Positions 17,064-25,204 of a DNA stretch of 38,424 bases are shown here, piece by piece. Source of the stretch: a virus; the IMG/VR virus record IMGVR_UViG_3300034121_000350, positions 1 to 38,424 of that record. One strand, written 5' to 3'. Each line of letters begins with the position of its first letter. Within the stretch, counting starts at the first letter, position 1. The notes under the pieces were generated by a model, which did not search any database, was not told the origin of the DNA, and was given only the letters and a program-made list of their open reading frames with translations. A program made the translations under genes and the position numbers.

Positions 17064-17434
17064 TGGTCGGTGTTGGTGTAGTAGCTGGTCCGTGGCGTGA
17101 TGATTCCTGCGAACGATACCACCACCTGGCTGTAGTCCTCCGTGGCTAACTCAATGTCGCAGCCCTCCATCACATACGGTGTGAACGGCACAGGAACGCC
17201 AAGGTTCAGCAACTGGACCGCGTAGCTGTGGAACTCATTGATGCCAAGGTCGGAAGCGAGAATGTAGTGTTCATCCCCGATTGCTTCAGCGTCAATGTGA
17301 ATCACTCGCCCCGTTGCAAGGTCAGTGAACTGCACGACCAGGTTCACGCATTCGGACATTCCGATGTAGATGATCGCGTCATCTTCCGCGCATAGACGCA
17401 GACTGTACGCTAATGCTTGGTCGTTGCAGAGCAT
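17045..17434 (-). CDS. Beta-rich protein of unknown function, tail region
   Basis: The 129-residue protein overlaps the terminase end by 56 bases if ATG 17434 is used; ATG 17359 would avoid this. Most of it is strand ('CVNLVVQFTDLATGRVIHI', 'YSQVVVSFAGIIT'). It lies just before the tail chaperones, so it may be structural. No family recognised. Confidence 0.55.
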   Translation of the reverse strand: MLCNDQALAYSLRLCAEDDAIIYIGMSECVNLVVQFTDLATGRVIHIDAEAIGDEHYILASDLGINEFHSYAVQLLNLGVPVPFTPYVMEGCDIELATEDYSQVVVSFAGIITPRTSYYTNTDQWLTIY

Positions 17435-18758
17435 TGGTCTTACGGTGTGTTTGAATCCACTTGTAAAGGTACGTGTTGATCACATAGCGCATCACGTCCA
17501 ACTTGTCCGCCCGCTGGTTTGCTTTGCTCCTGTCGCTCTTAATGATGTGCAGGTCAGCGTCTACTTCGACAGACTCCAGGTCATAGATCAGACCTGTGCA
17601 GCTTGGGTCCACTCTGAAGTCCGCATGGTGATGGTGAACGTATGCCACCTGCTCCCTGCTCTCCTTGTGCGTTGGGTTCGCTGGCAGCTTCAGTTGTGAT
17701 TCCCTCGCTCTGATTGCCGTCATGAAATCATCCCACATCGACGCAGTAGACTTCATCTGTATTCGACGTGCCGTCCCCGTATGGTCACCCGTGTATTGAT
17801 GGAACATGATGTTCGGTGCAATCGCTGTGATGCGCTCCACCATCTCTTCGATGCTGCCACCTTTGATGTCGATCTCGTGCGAGATACCGAACGTCTTCCC
17901 CTGCTCCTGACAGATCAGAGCGCAGAACGGGTCCACGTTGAAGTCGATGCCGATGATTACAGGAAGTCTGTTGTCAAGGACGAACGGGCGAACGTGCTTC
18001 CTCCTGTCGAATGCGAACGCGAACGGACGCTCGGCCTTGGGTCGTGCTGACCAATCGCCATCCAGCAGACGCGCCCTGTCGTAGTGGTCAAGGTGCATCA
18101 ACGTGCTGATGTATTGGTCTCGTAACGCTTCGTCGGGATTGTCTCTGATGGTAAACAGCACCCTTCCCCTGTGCTTCGGTAGCGTAACAAGGTCCGCGTT
18201 GTGGTCCAGCACGAACTGGTCTTTGATCCACGATTCACCTGGGTTGCCCGTGTACAGGATTTCGGGCGTGATATTGTACCTGCTGTGACCGTATCGCAGT
18301 CGTGATAGCAATACCTGACAGGCGCGGGCATCCACTTCGGGTGCTTCATCCACGAACGCATCGGTGTATTCCGTCGATCCGAATCTGTTGTAGTCCGGGT
18401 CGCTCGGCATATGCCTCATGTATCTGAAGTGCTGCTCGCTACCAGGCCACTCCGCGCTGCCGTTCTTCCAGTAGATCGAATGCTCCTGCCCGTTGTAGGT
18501 GTAGTGTTCAATCGACCTGTAGCCTAACTCCGAAAGGATCTGAAAGTAGGTCTTCATCGTACTATCACGCATCGCCGTGAAGTCCTCACGCCCGATGAAC
18601 CCACGCGTACCTGGGTAGGCGGTCCTTCGATAGATCTGCCGGAGACATCCAAGGTAACTCTTGCCGCCACCTGCTCCGCCACCTGCGAAGACTTCGATTA
18701 TCTCAGGTCTGTCGAGCAGCTTCCAAGCTTGCTTCTGCTTCTGCGATAGCGCGATCAT
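17379..18758 (-). CDS. terL: Terminase large subunit
   Basis: The 459-residue packaging motor has an ATPase with Walker A 'GGGAGGGKS' at 26-34 and Walker B 'AFVDEA' at 134-139. The coupling segment 'ILYTGNPGE' is near 168-176. The nuclease domain has 'IIGIDFNVDP' at 268-277, whose first Asp (272) is the usual metal ligand of the RNase H fold. The start overlaps the small subunit stop (ATGA). Ends of the packaged genome were not seen, so pac or cos mode stays open; circular permutation in the assembly would favour headful packaging. Confidence 0.93.
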   Translation of the reverse strand: MIALSQKQKQAWKLLDRPEIIEVFAGGGAGGGKSYLGCLRQIYRRTAYPGTRGFIGREDFTAMRDSTMKTYFQILSELGYRSIEHYTYNGQEHSIYWKNGSAEWPGSEQHFRYMRHMPSDPDYNRFGSTEYTDAFVDEAPEVDARACQVLLSRLRYGHSRYNITPEILYTGNPGESWIKDQFVLDHNADLVTLPKHRGRVLFTIRDNPDEALRDQYISTLMHLDHYDRARLLDGDWSARPKAERPFAFAFDRRKHVRPFVLDNRLPVIIGIDFNVDPFCALICQEQGKTFGISHEIDIKGGSIEEMVERITAIAPNIMFHQYTGDHTGTARRIQMKSTASMWDDFMTAIRARESQLKLPANPTHKESREQVAYVHHHHADFRVDPSCTGLIYDLESVEVDADLHIIKSDRSKANQRADKLDVMRYVINTYLYKWIQTHRKTNALQRPSISVQSASMRGR

Positions 18759-19063
18759 TCATCCTTGGGCATGATAATCGTCGGGATGGGAACGGGATTG
18801 CCGCCGCTGGTGAAGTCCATCTGCTGCTTCGCTTTGCCGTATGCTCGGTCCAGCAATATCTCAGCAGCCCGGATGTTGCCAGCCGCTGCCATTGCTCTCA
18901 GCTTGCGAAGGATTGCGTCTGCTGCCGTGATGCCATCCTTCTCCTCCCCAAGTACATCGGCCAGCAGCTTGTCGATTTCCGGCAGCTTCTTGGGCCTTCC
19001 TTTGGGGTTGCCGGACTTCCCTTTTGGGAACTTGTGGGGTTCTATTCCTGCCGTCTTACTCAC
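18755..19063 (-). CDS. Terminase small subunit-like (DUF5681-type)
   Basis: The 102-residue protein begins with a basic, Gly/Pro-rich segment 'FPKGKSGNPKGRPKK' (residues 13-27), a DUF5681-type signature, followed by helices ('AADAILRKLRAMAAAGNIRAA'-like, about 47-67, and an 'AEILLDRAYGKAKQ' end). Similar proteins lie directly upstream of large terminases in many phages, and the next gene here is TerL with a 4-base overlap. Confidence 0.75.
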   Translation of the reverse strand: MSKTAGIEPHKFPKGKSGNPKGRPKKLPEIDKLLADVLGEEKDGITAADAILRKLRAMAAAGNIRAAEILLDRAYGKAKQQMDFTSGGNPVPIPTIIMPKDE

Positions 19064-19091
19064 GCTGTTCTACCGCTGTTTAAGCGTCTTT

Positions 19092-19805
19092 TTACAGGTT
19101 TAGCTGTATTGTGTATGCGCCCGCCTCTCTCTTTGCCATTCGTACCATGCCGGGGTGGTCCTTCCGAAGCATTGCGATCGCCTCTTCTTCCATCTTCATC
19201 GTTCGGTAGTCCTTGCATCCCCCATTGGTCCCCCAATGCTCATTTTCCCAATGCATATATCGAACGCCTAACAATCCGCCGCGCTCTTTGATATGCCGCA
19301 GGCAAATATCGTAGTCCTCTTTGACAAGGTACTCCTCATTGAACCGGTAGCTTCCGTCGTTCACGATGCCCATGCACGATGCTGTTGCGTAGGTTCTGAA
19401 TAGGAACGGCTTGTATGGGTATGTGGAGCGTCGTGCGCTTTCACTTTTGAGGCCCCATATCTTGTAGTCCATCTGATCGCACAGGTCAAACCATTTTGCG
19501 AACTCTTGCTCCCATACCTTTCCGTCCGTGACCTTCACGTATTTGGCCCGTGTTCCAAGCTGTATGTAGCCTGCCGACTTTACATCATCGTCGATGAATA
19601 CCACCCTGCTGTCATTTGCATTTTCCAGGATCCAATTTCTTGTCGTCGTTATACCCTTGACAGAGTTAGGCACACCGACCACATTAGGACAGTAGTTCCT
19701 ATACTGATGCACCTCACTTTCAGGCACGAACATCTTGGCCCCTTTCAGGATCTTGTCAGACTTAGTCGAACCCGCTCGGCCCTTACTCGGTATCGCGATC
19801 AGCAT
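19092..19805 (-). CDS. Glycosyltransferase of the TET-associated (TAGT) type
   Basis: The 237-residue protein starts 'MLIAIPSKGRAGST', then 'TTTRNWILENA' (53-63) and 'VVFIDDDVKS' (68-77), where IDDD is the DxD site of a GT-A fold. A late acidic 'KEDYD' (162-166) fits the base or acceptor region. The S.GRA start and spacing recall phage glycosyltransferases described beside TET/JBP oxygenases. No TET gene is seen here. It overlaps the ParB-like gene by 23 bases, and a compact C5-methyltransferase-like gene lies 2 kb upstream. DNA base glycosylation is plausible but not shown. Confidence 0.65.
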   Translation of the reverse strand: MLIAIPSKGRAGSTKSDKILKGAKMFVPESEVHQYRNYCPNVVGVPNSVKGITTTRNWILENANDSRVVFIDDDVKSAGYIQLGTRAKYVKVTDGKVWEQEFAKWFDLCDQMDYKIWGLKSESARRSTYPYKPFLFRTYATASCMGIVNDGSYRFNEEYLVKEDYDICLRHIKERGGLLGVRYMHWENEHWGTNGGCKDYRTMKMEEEAIAMLRKDHPGMVRMAKREAGAYTIQLNL

Positions 19806-20415
19806 TTTCCTTCATTCTTTCTTTCATCCCCTGAAATGTCAGCACCCTTTCCAGCCCCAATGCATCGAAAGCACTCCCCTCCTTGTACCCCCCTCGTCTC
19901 ACCATTTTTAGTCCCAGCGTCTGTTTCATCTCTTCCCATTCCTCGCTGTTAGGTTCCGCCATTATTAACACGTATTCCATTTGTGGGCGAACTTGCAATG
20001 AAGCGTCCTCGAACTTCAATGGCACATCTTGGTCATCTTCACCCGATGCTGGTAGGTCCAGCCCCCACGCCTCCAACTTGCCAGCGTCCCATTCGTTCGC
20101 CAGTTGGTCCCAGTCCCATTCACCGAAGCCCACGTTGTCCTTGATGATGAACTCACGCCGCTGCTCTTCGGTCCATTCGTCGGCCAGGATGATTGGCACT
20201 TCCTTCAGCTTCAGATCTTGACAGGCCCGCAGCCTCATGTTGCCACCGATTACCATGTACTTGCCATCGGTGTCGGTCACGGCCACGATAGGCCGCTTGT
20301 TCAGCATATCCGGAAACGATTCAATGCTCGCCTTCAGCTTCAAGAACTTCTCGTCTCGAAGGATTCTCGGGTTTGACGGGTTCGGTTTCAGCTTCCCTGT
20401 TGGTACTTTCATCAC
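19783..20415 (-). CDS. ParB/Srx-fold nuclease-like protein
   Basis: The 210-residue protein has the ParB-like core: 'NPSNPR' near 12-17, 'KASIESF' at 28-34, 'PIVAV' at 42-46 and 'VIGGNMRLRA' at 55-64, in which GG..R..A is the conserved NTP-binding motif. In phages such proteins often accompany DNA methylases and base-modifying enzymes and may act as nucleases or CTP/ATP-using DNA binders. The C-terminal half is acidic and unrecognised. Its neighbours are two modification-type genes. Confidence 0.8.
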   Translation of the reverse strand: MMKVPTGKLKPNPSNPRILRDEKFLKLKASIESFPDMLNKRPIVAVTDTDGKYMVIGGNMRLRACQDLKLKEVPIILADEWTEEQRREFIIKDNVGFGEWDWDQLANEWDAGKLEAWGLDLPASGEDDQDVPLKFEDASLQVRPQMEYVLIMAEPNSEEWEEMKQTLGLKMVRRGGYKEGSAFDALGLERVLTFQGMKERMKENADRDTE

Positions 20416-20852
20416 TTCCGAAGTATTGATACTTTCTCAATCGCCCATTCGACTCCTTCGTCTCCTCCCCATGCGTCCCACATCAGACCACCACATCCCT
20501 GCTCGTATGGTACTTCGCTGTTCTGCTTGTGTCGGACGAACGCTGCCATGCGTTGAATGGTCTGAAGACTGATCGCCTCCCTGTTAGCAAGTTGGTTCGC
20601 CCTGGCCCACCCTACTGGTGTCCCGCAGTCCCTTGGGTTCCCGCTCTGCTCTCTGAACTTCAATGCCCTCTTGGCGTTGTTGCTTGCTGCCTGTGGATAG
20701 TCATCGAAGGTCTCATCAGATGCGTAGACGTTGTCCGCACAGATAGCGTACCGCTGGTTCTCGGTGTACTCATCTACCATTGTCGCGTCAGCCATGCAGC
20801 GTTTCATGAACGCATCGGGCGTTTCGTTTCGCTCACGCTTGGGTATCGGCAT
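20412..20852 (-). CDS. Conserved phage protein with NAKRAL/CGTPVGW motifs
   Basis: The 146-residue protein has a conserved block: 'YPQAASNNAKRALKFREQ' (residues 53-70), 'CGTPVGWARANQLANRE' (76-92), 'TIQRMAAFVRHK' (97-108) and 'CGGLMWDAWGGD' (119-130). I recognise this arrangement from uncharacterised phage proteins near packaging or head genes, sometimes joined to protease domains. The function is unknown. It lies in the modification island, 3 bases into the next ParB-like gene. Confidence 0.65.
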   Translation of the reverse strand: MPIPKRERNETPDAFMKRCMADATMVDEYTENQRYAICADNVYASDETFDDYPQAASNNAKRALKFREQSGNPRDCGTPVGWARANQLANREAISLQTIQRMAAFVRHKQNSEVPYEQGCGGLMWDAWGGDEGVEWAIEKVSILRK

Positions 20853-21000
20853 CGCTCTTCTTGGGTTTGCTCATCTCCGCCATTCCTGCCGCAATTAGCA
20901 GCAAGATGCCAGCCGATGCGATGAACGGTAGTGCGGGCATCAAGACGATCACGCCTATTACAGCGATGATAATAGCCAGCGTTGCTGTGACCTTCCTCAT
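20833..21000 (-). CDS. Small membrane protein, 55 residues
   Basis: The protein has two hydrophobic helices (about residues 5-22 and 26-45) and a charged end ('MSKPKKSDADTQA'). Start ATG 21000 overlaps the stop of the preceding gene as ATGA; an in-frame ATG at 21012 is the alternative. It may be a membrane anchor or an accessory to the sugar-related genes. No family recognised. Confidence 0.55.
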   Translation of the reverse strand: MRKVTATLAIIIAVIGVIVLMPALPFIASAGILLLIAAGMAEMSKPKKSDADTQA

Positions 21001-21728
21001 AATTTTTTCCATGTCTGATGCTGTCCGTGTAACTGCCAAACTCCGCTCGTATGCCCACGATAGAGGACAGGCCATATGCCCGTGTTCCCTGTCGTGATCA
21101 ACAGCTTCTTAGCCTGGCCCAACGCCCACAACATTGCGTTGAACTTAATAGCGAAGGTACTACGATTCACGGGCATCACGTACCTGTCATGGTTCTTGTG
21201 GATCCTCGGCAGTTCGTCGGTGTAGCCCGTGTTCGGGTGTGACTTAAGGAATGCTTCAAGGAACTCTTGCTCATCCGTCTGAACGAAGTAGGGTCCGCCT
21301 ATCGCTGATGCTGCTTCGATCACCGTGCTGTAGTCAACAGGTGTGATCTCCTTCGCCTTGTCGTTGCCCCTGTAGATGACGCAGGTCGCATCGCCGATGT
21401 TGTTCCTGTACTCTGCTGCCTGTGCGAGAACTTCCTTGGACGGTCGGCAGACATCCATCGCGATACGTGAAAGGTTTGGCAGGTCAATATCGTCGTACCA
21501 TCCGTACTGCCAGCCGTGGTCGTAGTCCGTTGGGTTGATGGTCGGCTGCTTGTAGTCACCAAGAAGGAGCGTATCAATCCGATCTGATGGGTTGACCTTG
21601 TAGATGTCAAACTGCCCTCTGCTGTCGATCTCAGTAGGCCAGTAGCCGTGATACCTTGCGTAGGTGTGTGCATCGTGCAGCCTGACCGATAGGCATGACG
21701 TCAGTCCGGTCCCTGTTGTTACTATCAT
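20997..21728 (-). CDS. Glycosyltransferase-like, fucosyltransferase-type C-terminal half
   Basis: The 243-residue protein has 'CVIYRGNDKAKEITPVDY', matching the RRGD-like donor site layout of GT-B fucosyltransferases, then 'GGPYFVQTDEQEFLEAF', the 'TDE' segment of the same families. An extended tail ends in 'GNTGIWPVLYRGH'. I chose ATG 21728 because it gives the ATGA overlap with the small Cys-rich gene; a longer frame to 21815 lies inside that gene. Acceptor unknown. Confidence 0.5.
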   Translation of the reverse strand: MIVTTGTGLTSCLSVRLHDAHTYARYHGYWPTEIDSRGQFDIYKVNPSDRIDTLLLGDYKQPTINPTDYDHGWQYGWYDDIDLPNLSRIAMDVCRPSKEVLAQAAEYRNNIGDATCVIYRGNDKAKEITPVDYSTVIEAASAIGGPYFVQTDEQEFLEAFLKSHPNTGYTDELPRIHKNHDRYVMPVNRSTFAIKFNAMLWALGQAKKLLITTGNTGIWPVLYRGHTSGVWQLHGQHQTWKKL

Positions 21729-21916
21729 CGCGGTGGCTTTGCGTACATAATTCCATCTGCTTCCATGTAGATGTACGGCTGCCCATCTTCGGTCTCGCTG
21801 TGCGGTCCTGGGCAATCGCAGCAGCCGTCAAACTCCGCGCACTGCGGACACGGCTGATCGCCATCTTCCCCAAACTCAAAAGAGAAGACCACTCGCTTCC
21901 ATTCGTTGTGCTTCAT
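21725..21916 (-). CDS. Small Cys-rich zinc-ribbon-like protein
   Basis: The 63-residue protein contains 'CPQCAEFDGCCDCPGPH' (residues 23-39), four to five Cys and a His that could hold a zinc ion. It overlaps the 3' end of the methyltransferase-like gene by 41 bases in another frame. It may be an adaptor for the neighbouring enzyme; function unknown. Confidence 0.55.
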   Translation of the reverse strand: MKHNEWKRVVFSFEFGEDGDQPCPQCAEFDGCCDCPGPHSETEDGQPYIYMEADGIMYAKPPR

Positions 21917-22511
21917 CAGTCCCCCATTGTTGTGCCATTGCGTTGGCGATTCCTTGAAAGGTCTTGTTGCGTACTATCGCCCTCTGTGCAGGAGGAAGGT
22001 TCAACGCATCGTTGTACCACTTCGGAAGACTCTTGCCGCTCTTGGTAACATGGCGTTCTCCCTTGTCTACCACATTCGTATGCCTAAGTAATGGTAGACC
22101 TTTCAGCCATAGACAGGTAGTCTTAGTGAACGGGTCTCCGTGTTGGTATGGCTGTATTATCTGGTCCGGCTTGCGATAGATTGAAGACATGATGCCAACC
22201 GGATTCTCAATCGCCACGCGTGGGCATTTGAGTTTCGTGAACAGCATGAAGAAGTCGATGCCCTCCTGTTGCCTTCCGTCTGCCCGCTTCTTCGCGAAGT
22301 GCTTGGCCCCGCTGACTGCAAGGTGTGTGCATGGAGGAAACGCAATGACGGCATCCCAAGGTTCGTCCAATAGGTCTCTCACGTCACCTTGGTAGTGTGG
22401 TCCACCATTGTCCGAAGGAAGTAGGTCACACGATAGTGCATCGTGTCCTAATGCGCAAAACGCATCGCGCACCGTTCCAGAATGCTCGCAAGCTAAAAGT
22501 ACTTTCATCAT
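21876..22511 (-). CDS. Compact C5-cytosine methyltransferase-like protein
   Basis: The 211-residue protein resembles a C5-cytosine DNA methyltransferase shorn of its target-recognition domain. Visible are a motif I-like 'LLACEHSGTVRDAF' (5-18), 'GHDALSCDL' (22-30), 'AFPPCTHLAVSG' (57-68) with the motif IV PPC catalytic Cys at 61, 'IENP' (101-104, motif VI) and 'GIANAMAQQW' (187-196, motif X). Full C5 enzymes exceed 300 residues, so specificity must come from elsewhere or be relaxed. It starts at two adjacent ATG codons, overlapping the upstream stop. Confidence 0.7.
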   Translation of the reverse strand: MMKVLLACEHSGTVRDAFCALGHDALSCDLLPSDNGGPHYQGDVRDLLDEPWDAVIAFPPCTHLAVSGAKHFAKKRADGRQQEGIDFFMLFTKLKCPRVAIENPVGIMSSIYRKPDQIIQPYQHGDPFTKTTCLWLKGLPLLRHTNVVDKGERHVTKSGKSLPKWYNDALNLPPAQRAIVRNKTFQGIANAMAQQWGTDEAQRMEASGLLF

Positions 22512-23086
22512 TTGATGCCGAACTTCTTCTTGATGGGTTCGTGCTTATAGCGGTAGATGTACAGCACCTGGTCAACGTAGACTTCCTTCTTCAGCAGCCC
22601 TGATGCTTTCAGCCTGTCGCTGTAGTTGTGATCCTCCGCGAAGCGCATATCCTGGTAGCCGATCTTCAACGCGTGTTCACGCAGGACAGGGTTCTTGTGG
22701 TAAATCGTCCGAACGTAGTCGTAGCCTTCGACCTTCTCGCCCCATCGCTCCCATCGATTCGATGCGCTCGCGTACTTCCTCCGCCCCATCCCGTTCACTT
22801 CGACCTTGAATCCGATGCAGTCGGGTGTTGTCAAGGTAGCTTGCAGAATCTCTTCGACGTAGTTGTCCGGCACCCAATCATCGTCATCAATGAAGACAAC
22901 GTAGTCACCGCTTGCCGCTTCGATCAGTCGCTGTCTTTTGGCTCCGATGCTCATCACCTGCTTGTCGCTGGCATCGTAGATGATCTCCACAGGTAGTCCA
23001 GCACTCTGCCGCCATAGGTGCGCCATCAGCTTCCCGAACAGATGCTCTCTGCCAGGTATCGTCGCGATGCAGATGGATAGCTTCAT
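22508..23086 (-). CDS. Family 2 glycosyltransferase
   Basis: The 192-residue protein has the GT2 start 'LSICIATIPGREHLFGKL' (3-20), 'GAKRQRLIEAASGDYVVFI' (48-66) and 'DDDDW' (67-71), the nucleotide-sugar DxD site. 'RFAEDHNYSDRLK' near 150 is the family's ED acceptor-base motif. I chose ATG 23086 for its ATGA overlap; the extra upstream frame lies in the FkbM gene. The length is near the minimum for a GT-A domain. Confidence 0.8.
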   Translation of the reverse strand: MKLSICIATIPGREHLFGKLMAHLWRQSAGLPVEIIYDASDKQVMSIGAKRQRLIEAASGDYVVFIDDDDWVPDNYVEEILQATLTTPDCIGFKVEVNGMGRRKYASASNRWERWGEKVEGYDYVRTIYHKNPVLREHALKIGYQDMRFAEDHNYSDRLKASGLLKKEVYVDQVLYIYRYKHEPIKKKFGIK

Positions 23087-23682
23087 CGAATCATGATCAA
23101 GTTCTGATGGTTCCTTGCGTACTTCTTCATGCCATACGATCTGCAATACTCCAGCATCTCGACTTCGTTGGCGTGTTCGTGTTCGATGATCAACATCCTG
23201 CAACCGATTTGAAGAAGGTCGATCTGCTTGAGGATGTTCATGTCCACTCCCTCTGCGTCGATGCTGATCAGTTCCGCCCGTTCGATGTTCACTTCCTTGA
23301 GCAGTTGCGCGAACGTGATGACACGAACGTCAACGCTCTCAAAGGCGCAGCCCCACTTGTGCGTGTGTTCGATTTCTAAGGTAGACAGAAGAGCAGTATC
23401 ACCTACGTTTAGATGCTCGCCCGAATCATACAGCGTCTGCGTTCCTGCCTTGTCGTTGATTGCTGCTTGAACGCATTGCACATCCAGGCCATTCATGTTC
23501 GTCACCAGCTTGGCGAACGCCGATGGTGATGGTTCTACCATGACTCCCTTCCAGCCACGCTGCGCTGCCGCATACGTGTTCGATAATGTGATACCATCGT
23601 TCGCACCGATGTCGATGAACGTTCCGACCTTGGTTCCGAAGTAGTACTTCACCAATGCCTCTTCGTTGTTCTGCGATCTCAT
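23083..23682 (-). CDS. FkbM-family SAM-dependent methyltransferase
   Basis: The 199-residue protein has motif I 'TFIDIGANDGI' (21-31), the acidic end of strand beta2 'GVMVEPSP' (46-53) and 'ISIDAEGVDMNIL' (139-151), the FkbM signature. These enzymes methylate hydroxyl or sugar positions on polysaccharides and small molecules. It lies between two glycosyltransferases, with 4-base overlaps, so it probably modifies a sugar that those enzymes add. Confidence 0.85.
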   Translation of the reverse strand: MRSQNNEEALVKYYFGTKVGTFIDIGANDGITLSNTYAAAQRGWKGVMVEPSPSAFAKLVTNMNGLDVQCVQAAINDKAGTQTLYDSGEHLNVGDTALLSTLEIEHTHKWGCAFESVDVRVITFAQLLKEVNIERAELISIDAEGVDMNILKQIDLLQIGCRMLIIEHEHANEVEMLEYCRSYGMKKYARNHQNLIMIR

Positions 23683-24326
23683 GTGAATCCCTTTCGTTTG
23701 CGTTGCTCGTAGACTCTCCGGTCGGCGTGATAGAACTTGTTGTTCCGTCTGTACAACTCATCGCCCCGCTGGTTGCCTCCCCAGTCAGGTGACTCGTTCT
23801 TGATGATGCATTCCTGCACGAAGGTCAGCTTTCCGTCTCGAAGTCCTACGTCAGTCGCTTCGTTGTCGCACCACAGACTGGTGTAGGCCGGATGATAAAT
23901 GTAGCCAAGGTGGTCGTATCTCTTTCGTCCTAAACATTGAATCGTGTTGATCCTGTCCTGACGGCCGTCATACAGCCATAACTCCCCATCGGTATCGGGA
24001 TGGTGCTTCGCGAACTGCTCTCGAATCTTGGTATCATAGCCTTGTACCTGCGGGATCATGTCATCGCTGACCAGCAGAAGGATGTCCCATTCGCTCTGCG
24101 CCTTGTCAATATCGGCGTTGATAGCTTGCACCTTGCTCCTGTTCCTTCCGTAGTGAATCGATGTCATGTGACCGTACTGCGCCATCGTGCTGTCATCGAT
24201 GTCGCAGCTGATCACTACTTCAGCCAGGTCAGGTCGGTCCAGCTTGAACACGTATTCGTTCAAGGTCTCCACGAACTGCTCCGGCCTTGCTCGTGTTGGG
24301 TACTTCAGCAGTAGTCGGTAGTTCAT
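23679..24326 (-). CDS. Glycosyltransferase (GT-A-like)
   Basis: The 215-residue protein starts MNYRLLLKYPTRARPEQF and has 'WDILLLVSDDM' (80-90), where SDDM is the DxD-type site, followed by 'GYIYHPAYTSLWCDNEATDVG', an acceptor-side pattern. ATG 24326 overlaps the nuclease stop by 4 bases. This looks like a sugar-nucleotide-utilising phage enzyme. Its product may be taken up by the adjacent FkbM enzyme. Confidence 0.7.
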   Translation of the reverse strand: MNYRLLLKYPTRARPEQFVETLNEYVFKLDRPDLAEVVISCDIDDSTMAQYGHMTSIHYGRNRSKVQAINADIDKAQSEWDILLLVSDDMIPQVQGYDTKIREQFAKHHPDTDGELWLYDGRQDRINTIQCLGRKRYDHLGYIYHPAYTSLWCDNEATDVGLRDGKLTFVQECIIKNESPDWGGNQRGDELYRRNNKFYHADRRVYEQRKRKGFT

Positions 24327-24799
24327 GCGTGTTGCAGGTCTTGCTTGAATTTCCGAAGCTGCTGTTGGGTCAATGCGTACGTTGGCCCGTAGCCCAAGTC
24401 CTTCAAGTTCTCCGGCTGTACCAGGTCTGTCTTGAATGCCCATCCGACAAGTTCCACGTGGAACGGATGAAGAATTGCGAGAACGTAGATGTCGATGTCC
24501 GGATTATCCTTCCACTCCGGCAGCAACAGCTTACCCATTGGATGGTTGGTAGACTTCACATCTACTCTGTGTTCGTTGAACACGCAGTCGTAGCCGTTCT
24601 TTCTTTGCTCTGTAGATAGGTCAGGATAGATGTTCATCGCCTTGCAGAAAGCCACTTCGCCCATCACGCCTTCGAAGGTCTGCTGTTCCTGCGTTTTGTT
24701 GCTGACCTTGTCGTGATTGATGTGCGTGTTCTGCCTGTCGCGCATCTGTGCGATCATGCGACATACTTCAATCTCGCCTTCTGTCAATGTGACTATCAT
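24323..24799 (-). CDS. Putative PD-(D/E)XK nuclease
   Basis: The 158-residue protein shows a nuclease-like core: 'FEGVMGEVAFCKAM' (about 42-55, acidic helix), 'NGYDCVFNEHRVDVKST' (about 68-84) whose 'YD...VDVKS' gives the D...D-x-K triad, then helices. ATG 24799 overlaps the NinG-like stop. It may process replication or recombination intermediates or act in host DNA breakdown. The family name is uncertain. Confidence 0.65.
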   Translation of the reverse strand: MIVTLTEGEIEVCRMIAQMRDRQNTHINHDKVSNKTQEQQTFEGVMGEVAFCKAMNIYPDLSTEQRKNGYDCVFNEHRVDVKSTNHPMGKLLLPEWKDNPDIDIYVLAILHPFHVELVGWAFKTDLVQPENLKDLGYGPTYALTQQQLRKFKQDLQHA

Positions 24800-25188
24800 C
24801 GTGTGTACTTGTTTGGGTTCTGTCCTTTGATTTCCATCACCTTCGCCTTGTAGGTCTCGGCCAGGTACTTGAAGTCGTGAATCGTTCGCGGGCATCGCAT
24901 CATTCCCTTTCGAATCAACTCCTCCGCTGTGCCAGGTCCATGTATCTCGTTGATGCGTAGACCGTGTTCGGGGAAATGCCCACCCTGGAATCTGTTATGT
25001 CCCTTGCTCTGAGCGTGGCAGTTGCGTTCGTCGTATCGCGTTGACTGCTTCGCCCTGCTGACGTAGTGTCCACAATCCAAATCGCGCCAATGCATTCGCC
25101 GTCCGCTGGTCACGCAGGTCGCGATGCCTTCATCGTCGCTGTCGCGCAGACGGATGAACTCGCTAAACCACTTGTCCGCTTGGCCCAT
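24796..25188 (-). CDS. NinG/Rap-like recombination endonuclease
   Basis: The 130-residue protein contains 'CVTSGRRMHWRDLDCGHYVS' (about 26-45), the Cys/His signature of NinG (lambda Rap) proteins, followed by 'TRYDERNCHAQSKGHNRFQG'. In lambda, Rap is a structure-specific recombination endonuclease. I chose ATG 25188; the longer frame to 25284 runs through a small gene in another frame. Neighbouring RecT, YqaJ and nuclease genes fit a recombination role. Confidence 0.8.
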   Translation of the reverse strand: MGQADKWFSEFIRLRDSDDEGIATCVTSGRRMHWRDLDCGHYVSRAKQSTRYDERNCHAQSKGHNRFQGGHFPEHGLRINEIHGPGTAEELIRKGMMRCPRTIHDFKYLAETYKAKVMEIKGQNPNKYTR

Positions 25189-25204
25189 CCAATAGGTCTT
25201 GGTC

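Noticed and set aside
20997-21015. A6 run near the stop of the fucosyltransferase-like gene as a frameshift site
   Set aside because: Phase does not fit X XXY YYZ, and ATGA coupling already explains the next gene.
19092-24326. A TET/JBP dioxygenase in the modification island
   Set aside because: I looked for an HxD...H...R arrangement in each protein and found none convincing; HDAH in the 20997 product is not in that context.
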